In this document: piece by piece, positions 17,728 through 26,389 of the stretch | Numbering within the stretch: the first letter of the stretch is position 1 | How the letters are laid out: every line of letters starts with the position of its first letter | Origin: Desulfobacula sp964636495 | GTDB taxonomy: Bacteria; Desulfobacterota; Desulfobacteria; Desulfobacterales; Desulfobacteraceae | DNA length: 64,000 bases | Assembly: GCA_964636495.1 (NCBI GenBank) | Contig: CAZWSL010000006.1 | Location: 62,001-126,000 of the forward strand | Reading direction: 5' to 3' | Notes under the pieces: generated by a model | What the model saw: the letters and a program-made list of their open reading frames with translations, nothing else | What the model was told of the DNA's origin: nothing | The model's database searches: none | Position numbers and translations under genes: made by a program

Positions 17728-17928
17728 ATGGCTAATGGGATCGTAAAATGGTTCAATGATTCAAAAGGTTATGGTTTTATTGAGCAGGAAAATGGACCTG
17801 ATGTGTTTGTTCACCATACAGGTATTAATGCAACAGGTTTTAAATCACTGAATGAAGGTGATAAAGTGACCTTTGATGTAGAAGACGGGCAAAAAGGACC
17901 AGCAGCAGTTAATGTGACTGTTCAATAG
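17728..17928 (+). CDS. Cold-shock protein, CspA family
   Basis: The protein has 66 residues and is a complete single cold-shock domain. The RNA-binding motifs KGYGFI (RNP1) and VFVHH (RNP2) are present. It is a small nucleic-acid chaperone. AAGGAG lies 9-14 bases before the ATG. It has its own terminator and a long (about 190-base) upstream non-coding region, so it is an independent unit that splits the two peptide-transporter ATPase genes. Confidence 0.95.
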   Translation: MANGIVKWFNDSKGYGFIEQENGPDVFVHHTGINATGFKSLNEGDKVTFDVEDGQKGPAAVNVTVQ

Positions 17929-17940
17929 CACTTTTTTGTT

Positions 17941-17981
17941 AAGGGTTTTCTTGGAGTATGTCGAAAAGAGAACCCTTTTTT
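17941..17981 (+). terminator. Rho-independent terminator of the cold-shock gene
   Basis: A 10-bp stem with one wobble pair (17941-17950 with 17968-17977) around a 17-base loop is followed by a T tract to 17981, starting 12 bases past the stop. Confidence 0.75.
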
Positions 17982-18093
17982 GTATCTGGGCAACCTTTTT
18001 CTTTTTATGTAACCAGACACATATCCCCATATAGAGCAGTGCTATACAGCTGTCGAAGATATTAAAGATAAGGCACTGCACCATTGAAGTGAA

Positions 18094-19056
18094 ATGGCAA
18101 TTCTTGAAGTAAAAAATCTTAAAAAATATTTTCCCGTAACAGCTGGTGTCTTTTTAAAACGTACGGGCTGGGTTCATGCAGTTGATGGAGTATCTTTCAA
18201 ACTCAACAGGGGTGAAACACTTGGTATCGTTGGTGAGTCAGGCTGTGGAAAAACCACACTCGGAAGATGTATCATGGGGCTTTATGATCCATCTGAAGGC
18301 CATGTGAGTGTTAACAGCCGCCGTGTAAAAAAACGGGATTCAAAATTGAAAAAGCGTCTTGCATTAAACATGCAGATGATATTTCAGGATCCATTTGAAT
18401 CTTTAAACCCAAGGCAAACCGTTAAAGAGATTCTTGAAGAGAAATATATTATCCATGACAGGAAAAAAAATTTAAAGGCAGAAATAGATCAATTGATTGA
18501 AAAAGTGGGACTTTCAAAGGATGATCTTTCTAAATTCCCTCACGAATTTTCAGGTGGACAGCGGCAGAGAATAGGGATTGCAAGGGCAATCAGTCTTGAA
18601 CCTGAAATAATTATCTGTGATGAACCTGTTTCAGCTCTTGATGTCTCAGTACAGTCCAAAATATTGAATCTTTTACTGGAACTGCAGAATAAACTGGGAT
18701 TAACATATATTTTTATTTCCCACGATCTATCTGTTGTTAAACATATTTCAGATACAATTGCTGTAATGTACATGGGTAAAATCGTTGAAATAGCAGATGC
18801 TCAAAGTATTTATAACAGAGGAAGGCATCCCTATACCAGGGCTCTTTTATCTGCTGTTCCCATTCCTGATCCAGATCGTACAAAAGAACGCATCATTCTG
18901 AAAGGAGAAGTTCCTTCAGTGGAGAATCCCCCCAAAGGCTGCAGGTTTAACACCCGCTGCAGGTATGTGGAAAAAATCTGTTTAAAAAAAGAGCCTGAAC
19001 TGTTGATGCATAAAGACAATCCGGATCATTTAACTGCCTGCCATCTCTATTGCTGA
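18094..19056 (+). CDS. Oligopeptide ABC transporter ATP-binding protein (OppF/DppF type)
   Basis: The protein has 320 residues, with Walker A GESGCGKT, Q-loop MIFQDP, signature FSGGQRQR, Walker B IICDEPVSALDVS and the C-terminal CRFNTRC cysteine motif of OppF-like proteins. It would pair with the OppD-type ATPase upstream. The cold-shock gene and its terminator lie in between, so it probably has its own promoter in the 17982-18093 region. No permease gene is adjacent. Confidence 0.92.
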   Translation: MAILEVKNLKKYFPVTAGVFLKRTGWVHAVDGVSFKLNRGETLGIVGESGCGKTTLGRCIMGLYDPSEGHVSVNSRRVKKRDSKLKKRLALNMQMIFQDPFESLNPRQTVKEILEEKYIIHDRKKNLKAEIDQLIEKVGLSKDDLSKFPHEFSGGQRQRIGIARAISLEPEIIICDEPVSALDVSVQSKILNLLLELQNKLGLTYIFISHDLSVVKHISDTIAVMYMGKIVEIADAQSIYNRGRHPYTRALLSAVPIPDPDRTKERIILKGEVPSVENPPKGCRFNTRCRYVEKICLKKEPELLMHKDNPDHLTACHLYC

Positions 19057-19300
19057 ACATAGTTCTTCACTGTTTCCGACTCAAACAGTTTACCGTTTCA
19101 GCTGTTCAGAAAGCAGACTCCTGCCACTCTGCCTGACATTTCTGTGCTCTTCCGGGGAATTAAAGAAGATGACCTTACGCCTGCAGGATGGACATGGATG
19201 CATCCCTATACTTCAATCTGCATGGTATCTATCCATGATATGAGTTTGACATGAATTTCTTTTCTTGCACAAAATTTGTTAGAGTGATAAATTAAAAGAT

Positions 19301-20095
19301 TTGTTGAAAAAAGATTGTTTGGAACTGTTTTCGGGGCTGTATGTGAAATATATTGTAAATAGAAGTTTTCTGCTGGGATTGGGACTGCTGTGTTATTTTG
19401 CATGTTTTAGCGGATGCAGTAGGTCTTCACAGGATGAGGTGCCTACTCAATTTTTAATTAAAACCGATTTAATATCTGTTTCAAGTTCAGAATTCTCAGA
19501 AGAGCTTGAATTGAAAAAAGCGGCATATCCGTATAATATCAAGGAATTTCCAGAAGAGTACAATGAGATGGTCATCCATCTTATTAACATTCTTTCTGAG
19601 GAGATTGCGCTGCTGAGTGCAGCATTGGAAAAACAAGTTACAGTCTCTGATGAAGAGCTTGAGTCTGCTGAAAAAGAATTTAAACACGATTATCCCGGGG
19701 AAAGTTTTAATCTTGTTCTTCTGGAAAATGCCATACCATATTCTCTCTGGAAAAAGAAATTTAAAACAAATTTGATAATAGACAAACTCATTGATCAGGA
19801 ATTAAGACAGAAAATTGCAATTACTCCCGAAGATATTGTATTGTTTTATAAAAATCAGAAACCTCAATTTGAAATTTCAGATCCAGTGGAAAACAACAAT
19901 CCCACAGGTCATAAAATTAACAGGGAGAAAATGCTGATAAAAAGGCTGCGAATGAAAAAGACCCAGGAAAGTTATGACAGATGGGTAAAAGATATTTATG
20001 ATATTTATCCTGTTGAAATTAACAGAGATGAATTAAATTTTTTTTTGATAAAAATAGAAACAGACAGGAAAAATCAAAATGAAAAATCAGATTAA
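19301..20095 (+). CDS. SurA-N-like lipoprotein, divergent, lacking a rotamase domain
   Basis: The protein has about 264 residues from a TTG start; the start is uncertain. A hydrophobic segment ends in FSGC, a plausible lipobox, so the mature protein would be a periplasmic lipoprotein. The remainder resembles the helical chaperone part of SurA/PpiD proteins (VSDEELE, TPEDIVLFY) but has no recognisable PpiC rotamase core. It overlaps the following complete SurA-like gene by 17 bases, so the two probably work together in outer-membrane protein folding. I am confident of the gene but less so of its role. Confidence 0.7.
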   Translation: MLKKDCLELFSGLYVKYIVNRSFLLGLGLLCYFACFSGCSRSSQDEVPTQFLIKTDLISVSSSEFSEELELKKAAYPYNIKEFPEEYNEMVIHLINILSEEIALLSAALEKQVTVSDEELESAEKEFKHDYPGESFNLVLLENAIPYSLWKKKFKTNLIIDKLIDQELRQKIAITPEDIVLFYKNQKPQFEISDPVENNNPTGHKINREKMLIKRLRMKKTQESYDRWVKDIYDIYPVEINRDELNFFLIKIETDRKNQNEKSD

Positions 20096-21020
20096 TTTAT
20101 ATTTTTTGTTAATTGTAACAGCGAGCTGGCTTTTTTGTATGCCTCTCTCCGCCCAGGTTGTGGATAGAATCATTGCCATTGTGGACAGTGATATTATCAC
20201 TCTTGTTGATTTGAACAGAGAGACTGCTTCCTATAGAAAAAAGATTGAAAAATCGCCTTATCCTGAAAGCCGTAAACTTGAAATGATTGAAAAGGTCAAT
20301 ATGGATATGCTCAATATTATGATTGATCACTCTTTAACCCGCCAGGAAGCTGAAAAATTTGGTATCACTGTCTCTGATGAAGAGGTTGAAACTGCTGTGG
20401 ATAACATGCGGGAGTCAAGGTCGTTGAGTCGGGAAGCATTTGGAAAAGCATTGAAGAATGAAGGATTCACACTGTCAGAGTACCAAAAAAAAATAAAAAA
20501 ACAGATTTTACAGACAAGGTTGATAAACCATGCCGTAAAATCAAAAGTGATTATTCTTGAATCAGATATAAAAAATTACTATCAGAGTCATGGAGAAAAG
20601 TATTCTGGTATAAAAAAATACTATTTGAGAAATATATTGCTGGACAACAGGGAGAAGATGGAACAGATAAGAGGTGAAATAAAGGGAAAAGACGATTTTA
20701 TCCGTTTTGCACAAAATTACTCCATGGCTCCCAATGCACAGGATGGAGGTGATCTCGGCCTGTTTGACATTACAGATTTTCCATCTGAACTTAAAGATGA
20801 AATATCAAAGCTCTCCAGGGATCAGTTTACTCAAGTTATTTCAACCGCCCGTGGTTTTCAGATTTTTTATATTGAAGACATTGTTCTGGAAGGCGGAAAA
20901 ACCATTGAACAGGCCCATGATGAAATTTATACAATATTGTATAATCAATCTGTAGAGAAAAAATTTATAACATGGCTTGATTCCCTGAAAAAGAAAGCCC
21001 ATATAAAAATAATGTTTTAA
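20079..21020 (+). CDS. SurA-like periplasmic peptidyl-prolyl isomerase
   Basis: The protein has 313 residues with a signal peptide ending near LSAQ. The N-terminal chaperone domain opens with RIIAIVDSDIIT, the typical SurA start. It is followed by helices and a PpiC-type rotamase domain with MAPNAQDGGDLGLF. The role is folding of outer-membrane and periplasmic proteins. It overlaps the preceding divergent paralogue by 17 bases and precedes recO by 14. Confidence 0.88.
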   Translation: MKNQINLYFLLIVTASWLFCMPLSAQVVDRIIAIVDSDIITLVDLNRETASYRKKIEKSPYPESRKLEMIEKVNMDMLNIMIDHSLTRQEAEKFGITVSDEEVETAVDNMRESRSLSREAFGKALKNEGFTLSEYQKKIKKQILQTRLINHAVKSKVIILESDIKNYYQSHGEKYSGIKKYYLRNILLDNREKMEQIRGEIKGKDDFIRFAQNYSMAPNAQDGGDLGLFDITDFPSELKDEISKLSRDQFTQVISTARGFQIFYIEDIVLEGGKTIEQAHDEIYTILYNQSVEKKFITWLDSLKKKAHIKIMF

Positions 21021-21034
21021 TTTTTGGAAAGATT

Positions 21035-21829
21035 GTGTCCATGCCTGATTTTACGGATAACGCCATACTGCTCAAAAAAGTTGAATTTGGCGATTACGAT
21101 TATATTTTATGTTTTTTAACAAGATCCAGAGGTAAAATATCCGTAATTGCAAAAAATGCAAAAAAGAGTATCAGGAGATTTTCAGGATCATTTGATCTTT
21201 TCTGTGTGAACAGTATTCAATGCAGTCTGCCCAGAAAGAAAAAAGATGGACTGACAATACTTGCAAAATCTGATATTGAAAAAGGATTTGTAAATATCCG
21301 GTATGATATTTTAAAAACAGCATATGCAAGTATGTGGCTTGAAATAGTATATTTCTATCTTGAAGAGAACAGAGCCCAGGTTGATGTATATGACCTGCTT
21401 TTTTTTTCACTTGATGCTCTTGACAGAAACAGAGTTAATAAAGAGGTTTTAAATCTCTTGTTTCAGATAAGGTTTATGAGCATATCAGGGTTTACCCCTG
21501 ATTTTGAAAAATGTGACAGGTGTAGAACTTCCATTAATGATATTGAACAGCAGAAAGTCAGATTTGATTTCAAAGAGGGAAAAATTGTATGTAACGGTTG
21601 TGCTGCCAAAAATCCAGCAGGCAGGATGGGCGGAATGACTATTTCCAAGGGGACTTTAAAACAGCTGTTCTGGATAAACAATACAGATATTAAAAAAGCA
21701 GACCGGTTAAAATTTTCATCCTACTCTATTAAAGAGGGAACGCTTTTACTTGAGTCATTTATACCGTTTCACATTGGCAGAGATTTTAAAAGTTTGCAAT
21801 TCCTCAAACAGATAAGGCAAAAAGAGTGA
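21035..21829 (+). CDS. recO: DNA repair protein RecO
   Basis: The protein has 264 residues: an N-terminal OB fold (AILLKKVEFGDYDYIL) and a C-terminal zinc region with CDRC and CNGC cysteine pairs. It promotes RecA loading on SSB-coated DNA with RecR. The GTG at 21035 or the ATG two codons later could be the start; GGA at 21026 is closer to the GTG. It shares four bases with the GHMP kinase gene. Confidence 0.88.
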   Translation: MSMPDFTDNAILLKKVEFGDYDYILCFLTRSRGKISVIAKNAKKSIRRFSGSFDLFCVNSIQCSLPRKKKDGLTILAKSDIEKGFVNIRYDILKTAYASMWLEIVYFYLEENRAQVDVYDLLFFSLDALDRNRVNKEVLNLLFQIRFMSISGFTPDFEKCDRCRTSINDIEQQKVRFDFKEGKIVCNGCAAKNPAGRMGGMTISKGTLKQLFWINNTDIKKADRLKFSSYSIKEGTLLLESFIPFHIGRDFKSLQFLKQIRQKE

Positions 21830-22872
21830 ATGTTAATAAAACAGCAGAGCAAAGAGAGATTGAAGTGTCTGTTCCCTGCAGGATAGACCTTGGCGGCACT
21901 TTGGATATCAGTACGTTTTATCTGCCTATGAATCAGCTGAGCCCGTCAAGTTTTAATATTGCCATTGATTTGAGAACAACGGTATCACTTTCAGGGTATA
22001 GAAAAGAGTATATTAAAGTAACATCAAAGGGATTTGAAACTGCCGTCTTCAAAAGAAGAGAGGCACCGTTTAACCATCCAGTGGGTTTGATTTTTGCGTG
22101 TGCTGATTACTTTAATGCCAGTGGCGTACACATTAATATTGAATCGTCCTCGCCACCAAGGAGTGCGTTAGGGGGATCGTCATCAGCAGCCGTTGCAACA
22201 ATCGCCGCATTTTGCAGATTTTTTAATAAACCCGTAATCCCGGAACAGGTTGCCTGGCTTGCCCACTATATTGAATCAAGTGCTGCCGGGGTGCCGTGTG
22301 GTATACAGGATCAGCTGGCAGCATCTTTTGGCGGGGTTAATCAATGGTTATGGAAAATGAATCAGAAATCTCCTGATTTTGAACAGGTGAAAATTTTCAG
22401 CTGTGAAACCGATACAGACGATTTTAATGAAAATATTATCATTGCCTATTGCGGTGTACCCCATGTTTCAAAAGATATTAACACAAGGTGGGTACAATCT
22501 TTTATCAATGGTTCATCACGGCGGGTGTTTGAGCAGATTGCAGGTTTAACATCCCGGTTTTCGGAAGCAGTAAAGGAAAAAAGATTTTTCAGGGCAGCAG
22601 ATTTAATGAACCAGGAAACAAAACTGAGAATTGAAATGACTCCTGATGTGCTTGATGAAAACGGTTATAAACTTTTTTCAAAGGCAATGGAGTTAAATTG
22701 CGGCGCCAGATTTACAGGAGCCGGTGGTGGTGGATGTCTCTGGGCTGTTGGTGAAAAATCCGACATAGCCGCATTAAAACCGTTATGGTATAAAATTCTT
22801 GAATCTGTTAAAGATGCTGAAGTGCTGGATGCAGGAATTGACAATAGAGGAATTGTGGAAAAGAGAGAGTGA
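21826..22872 (+). CDS. GHMP-family sugar kinase
   Basis: The protein has 348 residues from a GTG that overlaps the recO stop (GTGA). The phosphate-binding motif is SPPRSALGGSSSA and the C-terminal motif GARFTGAGGGG, both diagnostic for GHMP kinases. The middle (CGIQDQLAASFGG) and opening (PCRIDLGGTLD) resemble galactokinase and heptose-7-phosphate kinase relatives, so a sugar or sugar phosphate is a likely substrate. Genomic context (recO, glyQS) does not reveal the pathway. Confidence 0.82.
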   Translation: MNVNKTAEQREIEVSVPCRIDLGGTLDISTFYLPMNQLSPSSFNIAIDLRTTVSLSGYRKEYIKVTSKGFETAVFKRREAPFNHPVGLIFACADYFNASGVHINIESSSPPRSALGGSSSAAVATIAAFCRFFNKPVIPEQVAWLAHYIESSAAGVPCGIQDQLAASFGGVNQWLWKMNQKSPDFEQVKIFSCETDTDDFNENIIIAYCGVPHVSKDINTRWVQSFINGSSRRVFEQIAGLTSRFSEAVKEKRFFRAADLMNQETKLRIEMTPDVLDENGYKLFSKAMELNCGARFTGAGGGGCLWAVGEKSDIAALKPLWYKILESVKDAEVLDAGIDNRGIVEKRE

Positions 22873-22987
22873 GCTTGGGGATACGTTATGACAGATATGC
22901 TGCTAATCAGACTTTCTCCTTTATCATTATGTTTCTGATTTTCAGGTTATTATTTTTTAACTATTAATTTAATTAGAGTGGAGTACA

Positions 22988-23899
22988 ATGAATTTTCAAG
23001 ATGTGATTTTAAATTTGAATACCTTCTGGGCTAAAAAAGGTTGTGTTCTGATCCAATCCTATGACATGGAAGTTGGAGCAGGTACGTTTCATCCTGCAAC
23101 CCTTTTAAAGGCTCTTGGGCCTGAACCATGGAAAACCGCTTATACACAACCTTCAAGACGACCTACAGATGGCCGTTATGGAGAAAATCCCAATCGACTT
23201 CAACACTATTACCAATACCAGGTGCTTTTAAAACCTTCTCCTCCTGATGTACAGCAGTTATATCTTGATTCCATGAAAGTGCTTGGTGTAGATCCATTTG
23301 AGCATGATATACGTTTTGTTGAAGATGACTGGGAATCGCCGACACTGGGTGCATCAGGCCTTGGATGGGAAGTGTGGCTGGATGGGATGGAGGTGACCCA
23401 ATTTACCTATTTTCAGGTTACAGGCAGTATTGAGGTGAATCCGGTTCCTGTTGAACTTACCTATGGTCTTGAGAGAATCTGCATGTATCTCCAGGGTGTT
23501 GATAATGTGTTTGATCTTAAGTGGAATGATGAAATCACTTACAGAGATGTTTATCATCAGCAGGAGGTGGAGCAGTCCACCTATAATTTTGAAATTGCAG
23601 ATGTGGATATGCTTTTTGATCTGTTTAAGAAATATGAGGATGAAGCCTATAAAATAGTGAGTAAAGGACTTGTTATTCCTGCCTATGAATTTGGTCTTAA
23701 ATGTTCACACACTTTTAATCTGCTTGATGCAAGAGGAGCAATCAGTGTTACAGAAAGGACAGGTTACATTAAACGCATCAGGGATATTGCAAGGGCGTGT
23801 TCCAAAGCCTATATCATCCAGAGAGAAGAGTTGGGACATCCGCTCCTGAAAACAGCAGAACAGGAAATTTCCGGGACCGAAAACGGAGGAAATAATTAA
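22988..23899 (+). CDS. glyQ: Glycyl-tRNA synthetase alpha subunit
   Basis: The protein has 303 residues, near the normal length. It is the class II catalytic subunit of the bacterial two-subunit enzyme; MEVGAGTFHPAT and the AYTQPSRRPTDGRYG stretch are characteristic. It is followed after one base by glyS. The 115 bases upstream show no T-box features. Confidence 0.97.
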   Translation: MNFQDVILNLNTFWAKKGCVLIQSYDMEVGAGTFHPATLLKALGPEPWKTAYTQPSRRPTDGRYGENPNRLQHYYQYQVLLKPSPPDVQQLYLDSMKVLGVDPFEHDIRFVEDDWESPTLGASGLGWEVWLDGMEVTQFTYFQVTGSIEVNPVPVELTYGLERICMYLQGVDNVFDLKWNDEITYRDVYHQQEVEQSTYNFEIADVDMLFDLFKKYEDEAYKIVSKGLVIPAYEFGLKCSHTFNLLDARGAISVTERTGYIKRIRDIARACSKAYIIQREELGHPLLKTAEQEISGTENGGNN

Positions 23900-23900
23900 A

Positions 23901-25976
23901 ATGGAAAAGCTTATAATTGAAATCGGAACAGAAGAGATACCTGCCGGATACATTATTCCTGCTCTTGAAGCCTTTAGAGAAAATATTATTGATGTGCTGG
24001 ACAAATCAAGGATTGATCATGGCAGCGCACAGATACTTGGAACGCCAAGACGGCTTGTTTTAATGATCAAGGATGTAGCGGACAGTCAGAATCCTGTCAC
24101 ATCTACCATTACAGGCCCGCCTGAAAAGATTGGCTTTGATGAAAACAACCAGCCAACCCTTGCAGCTGAAAAATTTGCAGAAAAAGCAGGTATTGACATA
24201 GGAGAGATCAAGGTTGAAGAAACAAAAAAAGGCAGGTATTTAACCGCTGTTATTGAAGAGGAGTGTAAATCGACAAGCTTGATTCTTGAAGCGTGTCTTG
24301 AGAAAGAGATTCTTTCAATACCATTTCCCAAGAGCATGAGATGGGGAAGTCTTTCCATCAGTTTTGCCCGTCCCGTCATTTCTCTGCTCGCTCTTCTGGG
24401 GAGTAAACCGCTTGATTTTAAAGTAGGCAATGTGAGATCAGGCTCCTCTATTTTTGGTCATCAGTTTATGAATCCTGGAGAGTACAGAGTCGATTCTGCT
24501 GATAATTATGTCAGCGTTGCAGAATCAGCGGGAATTATTCCTGATATTGAAAAGAGGAAAACGATTTTAATCCAGAAGATTGAAGCGTGTGCCCGGGAAA
24601 ACAGCGCCCAGATTCTAAAAGATGAGCAGCTGATTAATATCGTTACAAATCTTGTTGAGTATCCCTATCCTGTTGTTGGCAGATTTGACAAAGAGTTTCT
24701 CGATGTTCCGGATGAAGTTTTAATAACAGCTATGAGAGAACACCAGAAATATTTTGCCCTTACAGATGAGAAGGGCAGGTTAAAACCCCTGTTCATAGCT
24801 GTTAACAATACAAAAGCAAAAGATATGGACCTGGTGGCACAGGGGCATGAAAAAGTGTTGCGCGCACGGCTGTCAGATGCAAAATTCTTCTATGAACAGG
24901 ATTGCAGCTCCTCTCTTGATGAGTTTGCCGAAAAATTGAAAAACGTGACTTTTCAGGAAAAACTGGGCTCTGTTTATGATAAAACGTTAAGAATTGCAAA
25001 ACTGGGCAGGTTCATTGCAGAAAATTCACGCTATGAAGAGAGAGTGACACTGCAGGAGAATATCGAAAGAGCTTCTCACATCTGCAAGGCAGATCTTGTG
25101 AGCCAGGTGGTTATTGAATTTACAAAACTTCAGGGCATTATAGGCAGGACCTATGCAGTCAATGCAGGAGAGAAACACGATATTGCGCTCTCCATAGAAC
25201 AGCATTACCGGCCGGTGCATTCAGGGGGAAAACTGCCGGAAAATCCAACATCAGTCGTACTTGCCATTGCTGATAAGCTGGATACAATCTGCGGCTGTTT
25301 CTCTGAAGGCCTGATTCCAACGGGGAAGGCAGATCCCTATGCATTAAGAAGACAGGGGATTGGAATTATTCAGATCATACTGGAGGAGAATTTAACTTTC
25401 TCTTTAAGATCCCTGATTAATGAAGGGCTTGCAGCTTTTGTCGATGATAGGGAAATGGCAGCAAAGAGAGGATTGAACATAGAGGAATTCTTTAAAAACA
25501 GGATGGTGAATATCCTTATTGAAACAGGTTTTGCAAGGGAGGCGGTTAACTCAGCCCTCTCTGCTTCCTTTGATAATATTCCTGATGTGCTTTTAAGAAC
25601 CCGCGCTCTGGACTCACTGCGAAAAGAGAGTGATTTTGAACCCCTTGCAGTCACATTTAAAAGGGTTGAAAATATCATTAAAAAAGCAGGAGCCATGGAT
25701 GAATTAACCGTTAATCCTGACCTGTTTGAAGATCCTTGTGAAAATCAGCTCTTTGATGCAGTAAATGAGGTTAATCAGACCATAACTGATTTTATTGAAA
25801 ACGGCAGCTATGATCAGGCACTCTCAACCATTGCAGGTCTAAGATCCAAAGTTGATACTTTTTTTGAAGATGTAATGGTAATGGCAGATGATGAAAAATT
25901 GAAACTCAACAGGATAGCGCTTTTAACATCCATATCAAAGCTGTTTAAGAATATGGCTGACTTTTCCATGCTCTAA
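23901..25976 (+). CDS. glyS: Glycyl-tRNA synthetase beta subunit
   Basis: The protein has 691 residues, opening with the typical LIIEIGTEEIPAGYI. The later ALRRQGIG segment and the C-terminal anticodon-binding (DALR-like) helical region are present. It recognises tRNA-Gly and completes the alpha2-beta2 enzyme. AGGAGG at the end of glyQ supplies its ribosome site, so the two genes are translationally coupled. Confidence 0.97.
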   Translation: MEKLIIEIGTEEIPAGYIIPALEAFRENIIDVLDKSRIDHGSAQILGTPRRLVLMIKDVADSQNPVTSTITGPPEKIGFDENNQPTLAAEKFAEKAGIDIGEIKVEETKKGRYLTAVIEEECKSTSLILEACLEKEILSIPFPKSMRWGSLSISFARPVISLLALLGSKPLDFKVGNVRSGSSIFGHQFMNPGEYRVDSADNYVSVAESAGIIPDIEKRKTILIQKIEACARENSAQILKDEQLINIVTNLVEYPYPVVGRFDKEFLDVPDEVLITAMREHQKYFALTDEKGRLKPLFIAVNNTKAKDMDLVAQGHEKVLRARLSDAKFFYEQDCSSSLDEFAEKLKNVTFQEKLGSVYDKTLRIAKLGRFIAENSRYEERVTLQENIERASHICKADLVSQVVIEFTKLQGIIGRTYAVNAGEKHDIALSIEQHYRPVHSGGKLPENPTSVVLAIADKLDTICGCFSEGLIPTGKADPYALRRQGIGIIQIILEENLTFSLRSLINEGLAAFVDDREMAAKRGLNIEEFFKNRMVNILIETGFAREAVNSALSASFDNIPDVLLRTRALDSLRKESDFEPLAVTFKRVENIIKKAGAMDELTVNPDLFEDPCENQLFDAVNEVNQTITDFIENGSYDQALSTIAGLRSKVDTFFEDVMVMADDEKLKLNRIALLTSISKLFKNMADFSML

Positions 25977-25989
25977 TATCAGTGATAAA

Positions 25990-26054
25990 GGGTCAGGCCT
26001 GACTTCCTGCACTTGTTTTTAAAACAGTGACATGGGATAAGGTCTGACTTACTG
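25990..26054. repeat. Paired GGYCTGACTT intergenic motif, copy A
   Basis: Two related units, GGCCTGACTT (25996-26005) and GGTCTGACTT (26041-26050), lie 45 bases apart after glyS. A similar pair occurs at 35.75-35.81 kb. It may be a degenerate REP-like or mobile-element-derived intergenic sequence. Confidence 0.35.
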
Positions 26055-26131
26055 AAACCACTGCTGAAAACAGAACATTAAAAATGAAATACGATTCATA
26101 ACAGATAAAAACAAACCGGAGGTAAGACAGT

Positions 26132-26389
26132 ATGGCTGGATATGATCCTGAAAAGGATAAAAAAATAAAAGAGTGGAAAAATGAAGAGACCGGGCTGCTT
26201 GTCTCCATACAGCAGTATGGAGAAGGAGAGCCCAAGGTTCAGCTTGGACCGAGAATTTTAAAGAAAAAAGATGGCTCTGACAGAGCTCCTTCAAAGGCAG
26301 GCCGCCTTTCCATTGAAGATGTTGACTGGCTTTATGATATTATTGATGAGGTGAAAGAGGAGTTATCTGACCTTGTCGAACCTGAATAA
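26132..26389 (+). CDS. Small conserved acidic/basic protein upstream of ligA
   Basis: The protein has 85 residues. It is highly charged, with a lysine-rich start (EKDKKIKEW), a central QLGPRILKKKDGS segment and an acidic helical C-terminus (DEVKEELSDLVEPE). GGAGG about 10 bases upstream of the ATG is a good ribosome site. It overlaps ligA by 17 bases. I do not recognise a named family. The overlap and good initiation site make it a real gene, and coupling suggests a link to NAD-dependent ligase expression or DNA metabolism. Confidence 0.75.
   Translation: MAGYDPEKDKKIKEWKNEETGLLVSIQQYGEGEPKVQLGPRILKKKDGSDRAPSKAGRLSIEDVDWLYDIIDEVKEELSDLVEPE

Noticed and set aside
22873..22987. T-box or other leader element before glyQ
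   Set aside because: No T-box sequence, specifier loop or terminator pair can be seen in 115 bases, and T-box control of glyQS is mainly found in Firmicutes.
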